Shown here: piece after piece, positions 11,987 through 24,180 of the stretch
How the letters are laid out: each line of letters opens with the position of its first letter
Position numbering within the stretch: the stretch's first letter is position 1
Assembly: GCA_034008185.1 (NCBI GenBank)
Contig: CM067081.1
Location: 19,033,821-19,097,820 of the forward strand
Direction of reading: 5' to 3'
Origin: Gorsachius magnificus
Lineage: Eukaryota; Chordata; Aves; Pelecaniformes; Ardeidae
DNA length: 64,000 nucleotides
Notes under the pieces: generated by a model
Database searches by the model: none
What the model was told of the DNA's origin: nothing
What the model saw: only the letters and a program-made list of their open reading frames with translations
Program-made: the position numbers and the translations under genes

Positions 11987-12842
11987 GCCTTTAAGACTTC
12001 TTCCTTGAAAAATACCCAGCCTTCTTGGACCCCTTTTCCCTTCAGGACTATCTCCCAAGGGACTCTCCCAACCAGCGTTCTGAGCAGGTCAAAGTCTGCC
12101 CTCCGGAAATCCATGGTGGTGGTGTTGCTGACCCCCTTCTTTCCCTCACCAAAGATCGAAAATTCTACCATTTCATGATCACTAAGGCCTAGATGACCTC
12201 CGACCACCACCTCTCCCACCAGTCCTTCTCTGTTAGTGAATAGGAGGTCAAGCAGGGCACCTCCCCTGCTAGGCTCGCTTACCAGCTGTGTCAGGAAGTT
12301 ATCTTCCACACACTGCAGGAACCTTCTGGACTGTTGCCTTTCTGCTGTATTGTATTTCCAGCAGATGTCTGGGAAGTTGAAGTCCCCCACAAGAACAAGA
12401 GCTCGTGACTGAGAGACTCCTGCCAGCCGCTTGTAGAATACTTCTTCAACATCCTCATCCTGGTCGGGTGGTCTGTAACAGACTCCCAACAGGATATCTT
12501 TTCTGTTGGCCTGCCCCCTCATCCTCACCCATAAGCATTCTGCCACACCACAAGCGTCAAGCTCTGCACAATCAAAACACTCCCTAACATACAGAGCCAC
12601 CCCCCGCCTCTCCTTCCTTGCCTGTCCCTTCTGAAGAGTTTGTAGCCATCCATCGCAGCACTCCAGTCATGGGAGGCATCCCACCACGTTTCTGTGATGG
12701 CGACTACATCATAGCCATCCTGCTGCACAATGGCTTCCAGCTCCTCCCGTTTGTTGCCCATGCTGCGTGCATTAGTGTAGATGCACTTGAGCTGGGCTAT
12801 CGGTTTCACCCCCAGCAATGGGGTGACCCCCCAGGCTCCTCT
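11987..12842 (-). pseudogene. CR1 ORF2 endonuclease domain (broken)
   Basis: This is the APE-type endonuclease that nicks target DNA in CR1 retrotransposition. The frame opens after a TAG near 12842. The N-terminal part reads IYTNARSMGNK, then AITETWWD at the glutamate motif. A frameshift in the C6 run (plus strand) at 12600-12605 moves the rest into another frame, which gives ALYVRECFDCAELDACGV, LLGVCYRPPD, LVGDFNFPDICW, LLDLLFTNREG and LSDHEMVEF. The family's catalytic signatures (TE, GDFN, SDH) are therefore still visible. A 41-bp deletion at 11987-11989, relative to the copy at 63529-63569, shifts the frame again before the linker to the reverse transcriptase. It is non-functional as it stands. 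Confidence 0.9.
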
Positions 12843-12930
12843 CTAGTGAGCCTGTTTATATCCCCTCCCCCCTTCAGGCCTAGTTTAAAGCCCTCTCTAC
12901 AAGCCCGCCAGTTCAAGAGCGAGGATGTAA

Positions 12931-15900
12931 ACTGGCATTATTCTGGAAGAGGAGGAGAAACGATAAAATTGAATACAAATACATTTCCTAGGAAGTCCAA
13001 GATGGAAAAACAACCTCAAAAAACCTCAGCTGTGCAAAGTTTGATGCTGTGCAGGATGGCATTGCGGATCTCCCCAGCCAGCTCATTTGCCAATCTGCCT
13101 AGCCCCAAACTCTTTGCCACCTGACTGGTGAGATGATGACTTCTCCATGGTTATGGGTTCCTGGAAGGGCATCTGCTGGTGCTATAGGATGGGAGCTAGC
13201 TCCCTACAGAATATTCCAAGTCTTGCCCTGCAAGTGTGGAAATAGTACATTTATTGCTGCTCATTTCAAGCATGTTATGTGCTGTGGTGCTACCAAAGGG
13301 TACTAAACTTTTGGGACTAAGCTTCTTCTTTCTTTTGACAAGGGGGTCAGCAGCTTGGCCATGGCTGTGGTCAGACTTGAAGTTCAGGAAAATATCCCAA
13401 GATAGCATTTCTGTGTTCTTCAGATTTTGTAGCAGTATTGCCTCCGTGATGTCTACATTTGTCTCTGTGTCAGTGGGTTCCCTGACCCCTTTTTGCAAGA
13501 AGGGCCTTGCTTGTAAAGTATCGTGGTCACAGCATCTGAGGAGGACAAACAGCTAAAGAAGGCCTCAGAATCTGCAGTAAGCAGTGTCTGAAGGTGTGTT
13601 TTCAATATGGTTGCTTTTTATAGAGCATAGAGAAACATGGTTTGGTCTGTGTGATGTAGATAAAGACTGAGTGTAGAGCATCCTATGCTGTATGTACATG
13701 AAGGTTTGTGGGATGCTTATTAGTGTTGGTAATATACAGGATAGAGATGACCATTCTGCTCCAGAAACTCCTAGGCTTGAGTTTGGGCACAAGACCCTCT
13801 TTTTGATGTGGATTACAAAACAGGGTAAATAAATGCAGTGGAACACGAATAGAAAATGGTCCTGTTAAAGAATATTGATTTTGGCAACTTAGGTACTGCT
13901 GGAACTTAAAATTTCAGGAGTTCATTCAGAAAGGTATAAGAATATCACATAGATGCCTTGGTATTTGCTCTGGCTATTCCTGCTGCTGTTGCTTGCCCAT
14001 GTCTCACAGTGGGGAAAGAAAAAAAAGATTAAAAAAAAAGAAAAAAGAGACTTTTGAAGTTGATGTCATAGACAAGCAAAATATAATACATGAAAAGGCC
14101 AAATTTGCTAGGAGGTGCCAAGAACAAGGGCAAACAGCTGAAGCTTTTATTACTGCAGATCACAGTTCTGCTGAACATTGCATATACAGAATGTTAAAAG
14201 AAGAATTAATAAGAGGCAGAATAATTTTTGGCAAAAGAGACAACCAGTTCATCAGCACAACTTATGCTTAGGCCCAGATCGCTTGCTAACGGCGGCTTGA
14301 GCAAAAGTGATGCTGACCTACATACTGGCAGCACAGAAGAGATTGCAGCAGACCAGTGAAGAATAAGAACACAAACATGAAAAGAGCAGCTGCAAGCACT
14401 TTTAATATCAGAAGTAGTACTCAGTGAGTGAGGAAAAAAAGCCAAGAAATTTTAACAGGAGAGAAGATGGAAAATTTGTGGGAGACATGGCAAAGAACCA
14501 TGCCACACGGGTCATACAGTACCTCTGAAGACTCAGAATGCAAGAGGTGCCACAAGGGGTGTGTTCTCAGAGCAGCTAGGGTAGCAGGGAAATGATCACT
14601 AACCCCATCTTTCTATTGCACAACCTGAAGGGACAACTCTTTCAGAAATGCGCATTAAATAATCAAAATCTTGCATTTAATCTTGCATTTACAGTTCCAC
14701 TACAAGATTAGAGCAATAGGGGTTGAGATGGATATATGGAAAGACTAAACAGGATATCAAGTACGGCTTAGAACACTACAGAGTGTTTCCAGCCACTTCT
14801 CTGGGAGCCTCAGAAAAGGATGGAAAGCTCTTCAACAGATTATTTTGTGGTGCTGAGTCTCACATTGTGCCTATCAGAACATTTTCACTTCGCATCCATC
14901 TGGCATATTTTTAGCCCCTGGGCATCTAGAAATGAAGCTATGTAAAACTGTGATAACAAATCATCATTCAAAGACCCTTGACCTTCCCTTCTACCCTCCA
15001 AGTGCATGAGTTCAGCAAAAGCCTTAATCCTTTCCCCAGGTTTGCCTATTGATAAGGAGTGATAACATATGGCTAGAAATGTGAAAGTCATCTGACCCTC
15101 TCAAAACATGTTCTGTTGCCCTCCCCTAACCAGACTGGCTTTCAAGGAGGTGGGTAGGTTTTGAACCAGTATGCGCCAGACTGTTGGGAAGGAATTTGTT
15201 TGGCTGGATTCAGTAGACTGATTCTTTTTGCAATATATTTCACTACAATTTAGCAATCAGATTTGTCTCAGGGCTGAAGACCCTCTTCATGAGCTGAAAT
15301 GGAAACATGTTGGGCTGGTCAGAATATGAGCAAAGATAAGAAATAGGCCTATATAGTATATATCTACATTTACTGCATTTATCACCTGCTTGTCTGGTCC
15401 ATGGCTTTTGTTACTGTTGGGTTTAAGACTATGGTTTGGGAAAAGAAGCAATTAATAGCTTCATTTATTTCTTTCACTATCATTAATCACCAGTAACACT
15501 AATACTGGGTCCACTCATGTCACTAGGCAGACTCCAACTTCTAGTCATCCTGTGCCCAGAAGGGTTGACCAGAAGCCTGGATCTGCAGTGTGGGTATGCT
15601 CCCATGGCCCAGCCTTGGTAAATGGCCTGGACCACATCAGCTGCTAAGATAAGACTGGGTGTAAACAGTGTGAGTGTAGATAGTATACACCAAACTGTCT
15701 GGGAGGGTGTTCACCCAAACCTAGTTGTGTAAAAGAGTAAGATGGCAATCAGCAGGATTAAACCATTTACGCTTTCTGAGATTCAGAGACTGGCCTGTAC
15801 ATCTCTGGGAGCTACCCTGGATATGGTGAGTAAAACCTTTTTTCATATGTTCTTGGTGAATATCCTTCCTGGACAAGTATTTTAATATGATGATACAAAC

Positions 15901-16689
15901 AAACCATGGACCCATGTACATTGCTGGACACAGCTACTGTAAGTTCAAATCTTGTCTCCCAGTCTGTCTGTGGCTCCAAGTGTTGGCAAGGGAGATAGCT
16001 CACCCCAACATCTAAAGATTTCTCTCTTCCCTTGACACCCGGTTGAAAAAAGAGTCTGCAAAGTACACTGTTCTGCAGAAATCTAGGTCTAGTAAATATC
16101 TAGGCTCTAAACATCCATACCATACTATAGGGAACATCAAGCTCCTGATGAGAGCTTCCTTGGCAGCAAAGAGGCACCATTTGCCAATGACCCAGATTTG
16201 CTACTTGCATCCTCCAACAATATTTAAGTGGGAAGAGATGCCTTTTCTTTCTAGATCACATGATTTCTTGCACATTCATCATACCTCTTTACCAAACTTG
16301 ACCTTCAACTTCCACTTCTTGTTACGTACCACTTGAATACCCTCCTGGCTGTCATTCCCAGGTTGTAGAAGAATTTCTGGGTTAGCAAGACCATATCATG
16401 GCAAGAAAATGTGATTTTAGCATATTTCACCTTCCAGCTGGTGATTTTAGATAGCTCCATTTGTAGAAGAAGAGTCCAATCAGCAAGACTGCTTGCTGAA
16501 GGCTTGCATTTTACAGGGAACAAGCTCTGCACAGCAGTGTGTTGGAATTTCAGGTGAACAGGAATGCAGGCAAGGCTCTTCAGGCCTTTCTTTGAGTGGC
16601 AGGGCCAATGTGGGCTCAAGCACAGGCACAAGCCTTAGTCACAATCATACTTGTGAGGAAAAACAATGTGCCCAGAATAAATGGAACAA
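12931..16689. other. Unique intergenic sequence
   Basis: I recognise no exon or repeat family. An A-rich block lies at 14015-14050. Reading frames up to about 106 codons occur but lack domain features or splice context. Confidence 0.45.
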
Positions 16690-16868
16690 ATGGAATAAAC
16701 TGGAGCAGGCTGCCTGGAGAGGTTGTAGAGTCTTCTTTTCTGGAGATATTCAAAACTTGATCCTGTGCAACCTGCCCTAGGTGAACCTGCTTTAGCAGGG
16801 TGGTTGGACTAGATGATCTCCAGAGGTCCCTTCCAACTCCAGCCATTCTGCGATTCTGTGATTCTGTG
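16690..16868 (+). mobile_element. CR1 LINE 3' end, plus strand
   Basis: It starts within ORF2 C-terminal sequence ('ggagcaggctgcctggagag'), continues 'ctggagatattcaaaac', then 'ggttggactagatgatctcc' and 'ccttccaactccagccattc'. It ends in three degenerate ATTCTGTG units. It is 5' truncated and of the same tail type as the copy at 2714. The minus-strand frame across it is a shadow. Confidence 0.92.
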
Positions 16869-19800
16869 AAATGAGATCCTGTATCACCACCTCATTCAGA
16901 ATTAGTTTCAATGAGGTCCATCCAATACATGAGTCCTTATTACCTATTGTCATACATGGAACCAAAATCCAGGTCAAGCATGGAGTCACCTTTACTCATC
17001 GTACAGAGGTTTGTTCCTGGCAGGAAGTAGGAAAGACAGAATTATGGGGTATCCATTTGCTGAGGGATAGAAGGCATGTAGAGAAGAGAGAAGAAAGGAT
17101 AGCAGACCTGCTCTACTGGGGAAGAAGCAGCATATTTTAAGGAATGTAGGTCTCTCTTTTACTAGCAAGAGTTGTTAAGCTAGTAAATTCTTGCTAATTT
17201 ACCTCTTTTCTGGCCCATGGTGCCTCTGCATCTACCTTTTGACTAGCCTTGAACTGTGTGTACACAGAGGTCCTGATTTTGTGTGTTACCTCAGAAGCCA
17301 GAGCCACTAGTGGGTGCTCAGGTAACGTATGCTGGAGAATAAAATTCTGCAACTACCAATGCAAGTGAAAGAGCTCTGTGGAGGCTCTGCAAGGCATAGC
17401 AGGCTATGGTTTTTCTTCCCCATACTGGGAATCTATTGCTATTCAGCCTGACCCTCAAACTTCACCAAAGGGTGGGCAGGCAAGTCAAAGTACTTTCCAT
17501 GTCAGTCCAGCAGGAGATCACCACTAGGTAGGCTTGCATGTGCCCCTTGCTGATCCAGGAGGGTTTCATGGCCCAAGGTAGCAGTGTGAAGGCAATAAAA
17601 AACACTCTGACCTCTTGGATGTTGTGTCCTTGTTGTGGGGAGGGCAGTGCAAGCCATCTCCTGTTGGTAGACCCCCAAGCTGTGGGAAATACAATTTATG
17701 CAGTCATGATAACTGTGTACTCCCCACTGTGGTTACAGGGGCTTGCATGTTGAGAGAGTAAAAACCATTCCTATTGGCATAGCACAGGAGCATTTAATTT
17801 ATCTTCCATATAATTTATTGTTTGTGGCAACTGAAGTAAATCAATTCTGCCTGTGATCATTAAATAAACCCTCTGGAAATGTGGCCTAGAAACCATTTCA
17901 GGCACCAAGCCTGTGTATGCTTACACTTCCACAACACATAACAGCTACTGGGAGCTCATTTTTTTGTTTTCTGCAGAAATTTTGAATTGAAAAAATAAGA
18001 AACAACAAACTTTTTAAATGGAAAAAAAAGAAAACCTATTTTACAAATGTTCAAATGTTGATGAACATACTGCTTTTTGGTTTGGTTTTCTAAAAAAAGG
18101 GGTTCACTTGGCCACACTGTGCATCTTGTGTGCATTGAGGGTGTGCGTGGAAAGTTTTTCTAAAGTTTTGACTATGTTGGCCACATTCAGTTAATCTGAG
18201 AAAGTGTTAGAAATCTCAACTGGATTCAGCATTCATGAATTAATACAAAACATATTTTAAAGTCATAGCTAGCCATTAAGTAGGTCTTTACAAGTTTTTA
18301 TGACAGTGTTTACAAATATTTTAATGTTGTCATTGGAGCATGGTGCTCCAGAAACCATTAGCCCAATAAATTCATAGGCCTAGCACAAAGCTAGAGCTAA
18401 GATATACAGCAAGGTGGTGAAACAGAGTATCATAAACAAGCAAATGATGGCAAGAATGATACTGAAAGAGAACAGCTGCATGAATATTGTTTGAAATAAA
18501 AATCAGTTTTAAGAAAAATAGAATGCATCCTAGAAATGAAGGGATTTTGTAATTATTGTTGTTGTGGTTGCCAATGCTTTTTCAGAGTTTGCTTCTATAA
18601 CTTTAGAAGATTCTCAAAGAATTAACTCTAAACATGATGGCAGAAGAATACAAAATGTGCTATTTCCAAGCTTAGATAGTGATAACATAAAAAAATCCAA
18701 AATAGGAATTTTGTTTGTGAGTGAGTGAACTTCTTAGGAAGCTAATGCTGGCACATTATTTATTAATAATGTTTTCTAACTGGATGACATTAGGTTTAGA
18801 ATGAGCTTTCTGGTTTTCCCTCCAAGAGGTCCATTATTTAATAACCCTTTTTTTTTCTGTTTGTTTTCCAATTCTGACCCTTGCTACCCAACATAACAAG
18901 ACTTTGATGGTTTGCATGGGGGTAAACCTAACTGCTAAGCTGCACTGCAAGTTTTTCATGCTGTGGAAGCTCTTCAGGCAACAGACAATTTGTCAAAGTT
19001 AAAGAGCACTGTAATGTGAATCTCACTTATGTGATCGTTCTATTTTAAACAGAGTGGGGGCTCAGCAGGACCTTTCCACAGAATTTTCCATTTCTAATTC
19101 TGCTATTTGGAACATGCTATATAGAAACTCTCTTAAAACTGAAGTAAACTATTGGAGAGTTGAAGGATGCTTCAGTGCAACTAACAAATTTTCAAGTTGG
19201 TAATAGTGTTTATTATTTGTACTACAGCAATGCCTACAGGTCCTGGCACAGTTTGGAGCAGCACTGCACAAAGACTTCTTCAAGGCCAAATTAAAAGTTT
19301 GTTCTCTCAAAATCTTATGGTCTAAAACATGGACAAAAAATGAGAGAATAGAAATACTTTCTCTTTTTTACTTATGGGAATCTGAGGCAAGCAAAGAAAC
19401 AAGATAAATATATTCTAAAATACTGGACATGCAGTGATCTGTGTAGCATTTATTTCATGAGTTTAAGGTCAAATATAAGGAGCAGTTGCAAGTTAAACGG
19501 GGGGAAGACATGACCTTTCTTAGTCTGCCCTCCGCTGCCTTTGAGTGCCTTCCTCAGCCTCCCAAATGGGGTTGCTGTCCCTTCAGAACTGGTGGCTTCT
19601 TCTTGTTTCACTGCTCCTGAAGTGATTTCTGTCAAAAGAACCCAATTTACCTTAAACACTGCTGTGCAGGTTTATAAAAACACATCCTTCCGACAGGACG
19701 ACCAGAGGAAGGAATTGCACATGCAGTTATGCTGCTGTAAGGTAATTGCAGCCTCCATGGAGAGAGCTGATGAGCAGCTCGAGGTTGGCTGAAAGCCATA

Positions 19801-22800
19801 CTCTTTCCAGATACCTGTAGACAAACCAACATGTCTTACCCGTGCCTAACACCCACAAACATGGGCTGCTCCCTGAAACAGGCAGGAGCTAGAGGAGGTA
19901 TTCAGAAAATAGGAAGCCAGACTGATGTGCCAGGAGTCTGAGTATACAAGAGTCCTGAATGGACTTAAAGAGCGTTAACGTATCGTCAAGTAAGGTAGTG
20001 AGATGAAAAGCAAATAATAATGAAGACAAAGACTGGGAAAGAGTTTGAGAAGGGATGTTAGCAATGAAACCTCTGCTGGAAGCACCAGAGGCTGAGTGGA
20101 ATATGCATGAACTGCAGATCTGGTATGCAGAGTGTCCTGATCTGAAATTCCTTCCACTGCCTCAGATACAGGACAATTAGGATGTTTTTTCCATTCAAGA
20201 GGGATGTAAGCATTGCTCTTGAAGCCAAATTCTGTCTCCAAAGCAGGGAACTATCTGTATTTAGTTCTTCCAGGCCTAACTGTATTTGTCAGTGACTTTA
20301 AAGTTTGCATCTCTTTCTTTGCCTGCTGAGTCCAGCTTTTGTAATCCACTTCACAGTTTCCTACCTCTCTGTGTCACTGCTCCTCTGTTTAAAGATAAAC
20401 ATGTAATGCCTTTGGTTTTCATTTTGTGAAATATTTTTGATGAGAAATAGCTTGTCCCTCTTCTCCAGTCCCTCTTTCCCTGTGAGTTTACCCACTGATC
20501 CTCCGTATTTGTTTCTCCAGATCTTTCAACCTGCAGATCAGGGGTTCTTGAAGGCAGGCTTCTTGAGTGATCAGTTATTGCAGTGTGAAAACAACTGCTG
20601 AGGTATTTGGCACCCAGATACCATCTCCAGAGTGGCTAACCAGTCCATTGGGGTGCTTTTAAAATGTGCGATAATGAATCAGATTCTCAGAGCTGGAGTG
20701 CTCTGCAAATCTTGCTGCTCTAAGTCTCTCAAGTTCAATGCTCCAAAGTCAGATATATCTGCAGCCAGGAGTCATTTCTGTAAAACTTCTCAACATCACA
20801 GTGTCCCCCACTGGGTTCCTAGAGCAAATGTTCTTATTTAGCTAGTCAGAAGGAAGGAAAACTAATCAGGAATTAATGCAAAGGAAAAAGTAAGAAAGAG
20901 GAATAGCAAGCATAAACAGTTCTTACATTAGTCTTCCTCCCAAAATGCATGAACACAAGATGAATAGCAAAGATACCCAGAGAAGAACCACAAACTCCTT
21001 GCTTTTACAGCTCTTCCAGGGGAGAAATAAGGAAGCTCTTTGTCATCCCTGTCACCCAGCTCTTTAACATTCTGGTCCTGCCAGCACTTACAAATTTATT
21101 CATAGCCTAGAATATCTTGTCCAGAATTCAAACTCATAGTGAATGATTTACCTGAAAACCTCTATTTAACAATTTTTTCAAAAACAAAACAATTATTAAG
21201 ACATTAATTAAATAGAACTGAGACTAAATTAAAAAAAGGAATCTTATTTCCCTTGCATGAAATGTGGTGGCAGCTGGAAAATGTAACCCAGCATTGCTTC
21301 ATGTGAGCATTGCTCAGTGTACATGCAGAGCATCGGTGTGAGGATATTAAATACAATCAGGAAGCCTCACAATATTTTACGGATACAGAATTAAATTTAA
21401 ACATAAAAGTAGTAATTAAACTAGGATTTCAGTTGAGTATTATGTATTATAGCAATCTGATAACTGCAAAAGTATTTAAGGAAATGAATATACTTTCAGC
21501 TTAACAAAACCTTCTTTCTGATACATTGCAAAGTGCTGTGTTATTCCCCATTTTTTTTCTCCATTCTTTTCAATACTTTTTTAGAAATTGAAAAATACCA
21601 CTAGTAGGGTTTCTGAAGCCAAATGCAGACAATAGTTTTGTGTGACACTGAGGGATATATTATGGGCACCTACTATGGGTGAGTAAATTAATCATCAAAA
21701 TTAGTTCTTCCCATGGTCTGTATCAAGCTTTGGTACTCCTGGGTACAATTGGGTTAAAAGGTTGACTGACCTGTGAAAGTAGGGTCTCTAGCTTAGGCCC
21801 AGTTTGTGGTCTGAGCACCACTTCCTGGCCAGACTGGTACTGCAGCATTGGTCCTCCCTAATGTATTTTCCCATACAGCATGTTATTCAAACCTGTATCT
21901 TTTTACCAGTGTTTTGGGTCAAATCCAAGTGATTTTTTTTCTTCCTTTCTTTCCCTGCTGAAATTAAAAAATAAAGCAGGCAAATAATAACTTTAGTTTA
22001 ACCAAATTACTTGTCTTCCCCTCAGTGAAATGTTTAATTTCATTTTAGATTTCATTTGTTCCCTTTTTTTTTTACTATTCTGCCTGGGGAACTTTCAGAC
22101 TTAATCATAAGACTATTACATTTGGAATACCTGAGGAAAAAGCATTTCGCAAATTCATTTGTTTTGATTTTCTTAGTCACAGCCATCCACTAATAGGTTT
22201 AGTTGCACTCAGATTGCATTTGTCCAGATCTAGTCTCAAGTGCATTGTCTACTCTAGCTTTTAATGACTCAAGAGTCAGGATTTCCAGTGGGGCCATTGG
22301 TATCTGTCATATCAAAAACCAAAGGCATATAAAATGAGAGTGGTTGCAGAAATGAGCTGAAGACGAACCCTTTAGCCGAGCCTTGCCAGTTTCAGTGATA
22401 GGTTGTCCAAGTTGGTGGTCCACACAACGTTTTTTCAAGAGCTGCACACCATGGTCTTCTGGCAGTCACATGGCTGGATCTATGTGTACCAGACACAGGG
22501 TGCACACAGGCACCATGGGACATCCTATTCTTGGGAGATGAGTTGTGCTGCTGATGTATAGCCCCATGCGTGTTCCCTGGATGAGGATACACCTTGTGGA
22601 CTCCTGAGAAAGGTAGGGGGCTCCTGGTCACCATTTAGTAAAGCCTGCTCCTAGCAGTTCCTTTTCCAAAGTTCAACATGGTACCTGTCAGGGAAATGGC
22701 TACGTATCAAATAATGAAATGTTCTGGGGTGCCACATACCCGATTCATTTTTCCCAACAGCCTCTCTGTCCTTTTTCTCATCAAATGCATGAGTGTGCTC

Positions 22801-24057
22801 TGAGCCAAGAGAATTGTCTGCCAGCTCTTTGCCCAGATCTGCAGGTGCCAGACTACATATGGTCTATGGGAGGAAGAGGGGGACTGTGGCTGAGCATCCC
22901 AACCCGTGTCTTGGTGACTGAGCAAAAGCGTTGCTTCAGATCAATGGGGAGAAATTATATGTATTCCATAACTGGGGAGAAAGGCTGGTCCTACAAGAGA
23001 GGATGGGGACTGGAGCCGGGACCCAGGTGCTGTCCCTCCCTGCAGGAACACTGCTCTTTTCAGACTTCTGATATGCCATTTGCAGCTTCTCTACTTGGGT
23101 TCTTTCCAATGTAAAATGCAGACACAACCATATTTAACTTCATAAATCTCATATGTTCTGGATATAAAGCCAGTTTCAAAAGTTTCAATTTATTAATATT
23201 GCTAAAACCTTCTAAAATCTTTAGGCATAAGTTTTCCTCTTAGTACTGTGAAGAATTATTAGTTTTGATGCCTACAAATCTGAAAGATATTTAATCCAAG
23301 CCTTAAAGAGTGGGAAAAGAAAGTGAAAGAATTTTTCACTGAACTCCCATGAGCCTATTTGCCTATTTGTGAAGGTCAGGTTAAAAATATCCAGCCTTTT
23401 CAGGCAGTATGTACCCAGGGGAAAGCCTTTCATTCAGTAGGCTTTCAGAGACAAATCCTTGCATTTAATCCTTAACCCTTCTCTTCTCTGATTCCCTTCA
23501 TTTTCTCTGTCCAGACGTCCACGGTTGCCCCTTAAGCACAACTCTGCAGGAGATTTATTTTCCAGTCACTAGCCCCTGACATTCATACAGGGAAAGAGAA
23601 TTCATTAAGCACAAACAGTGGTATGCAGAAGTCACGCTTTGGGATAAATTGCAGCTCCTGGACATGAGAGGACAAACTTAGACTCAGCCAAAACCAGAAC
23701 GAGAAGGTGGCAGCAGTGACAATGCCAAGAGGGATGTCCAGGCCACACAGGTGGCAAAGAGTGGGTATGTGAGAAACACCCAAGCTCTGCAGGTCACTGG
23801 AGGGATATTGGGGGCCTTTGGGGAGCGTAGTTGGGCGAGACCAACAGCAGTGCCAGTAGGTCACCATATCAGCAATGGCATGCAAGGCCAAGAATACCCA
23901 GGTAAATGAGTCAAAAATACCGAGTTTGGGTATGGATGTAGCAGAACTGGCACAAAGTGGGGAAAGGGCTTCAGAAGCAGGTTGTGTAAACGGGGGTAGG
24001 CTGGGTTCTGGGAAGGGAGGTACAAGCGGCAAAAAGAGAGCCAAGAGCTAGGAAGGG
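16869..24057. other. Unique intergenic sequence, about 7.2 kb
   Basis: This is the longest repeat-free stretch of the left half. It is AT-rich around 17760-19400 and 21100-22200, with no exon, RNA gene or mobile element that I can support. Confidence 0.45.
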
Positions 24058-24180
24058 TCAGGCTGGATGCGGCTCTGAGCAACCTGATCTAGTTGAAGAA
24101 GTCCCAGCTCATTGCAGGGGGGTTGGACTAGACAACCTTTAAAGGTCCTTTCCAACCCAAACCATTCTATGACTCTATGA
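24058..24180 (+). mobile_element. CR1 LINE 3' terminus, plus strand
   Basis: The stretch includes 'gctctgagcaacctgatcta', then 'gggttggactagacaacctt', then 'ccttccaacccaaaccattc', and ends in 'tatgactctatga'. About 120 bp remain, non-coding. It is the same tail type as the copies at 5721 and 49535. Confidence 0.93.

Larger units (their letters stand above)
9991..12930 (-). mobile_element. Long CR1 LINE spanning all of ORF2
   Basis: This is a 2.9-kb CR1 on the minus strand. The 3' tail begins at 9991 ('catagaatcactttggttgg'). ORF2 occupies roughly 10068-12842. About 90 bp upstream of ORF2 remains, including the reverse complement of 'gagggctttaaactaggcct'. Similarity fades near 12930, so ORF1 is absent, consistent with ordinary 5' truncation. 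It is the same subfamily as the copies at 36166 and 61522, but its flanks differ from theirs, so it is an independent insertion rather than a segmental duplicate. Confidence 0.93.

Noticed and set aside
23583..24044. 153-codon hydrophobic minus-strand frame that could suggest a membrane protein
   Set aside because: No consistent transmembrane pattern or known family, and its downstream neighbour is a CR1 tail. Most likely chance.
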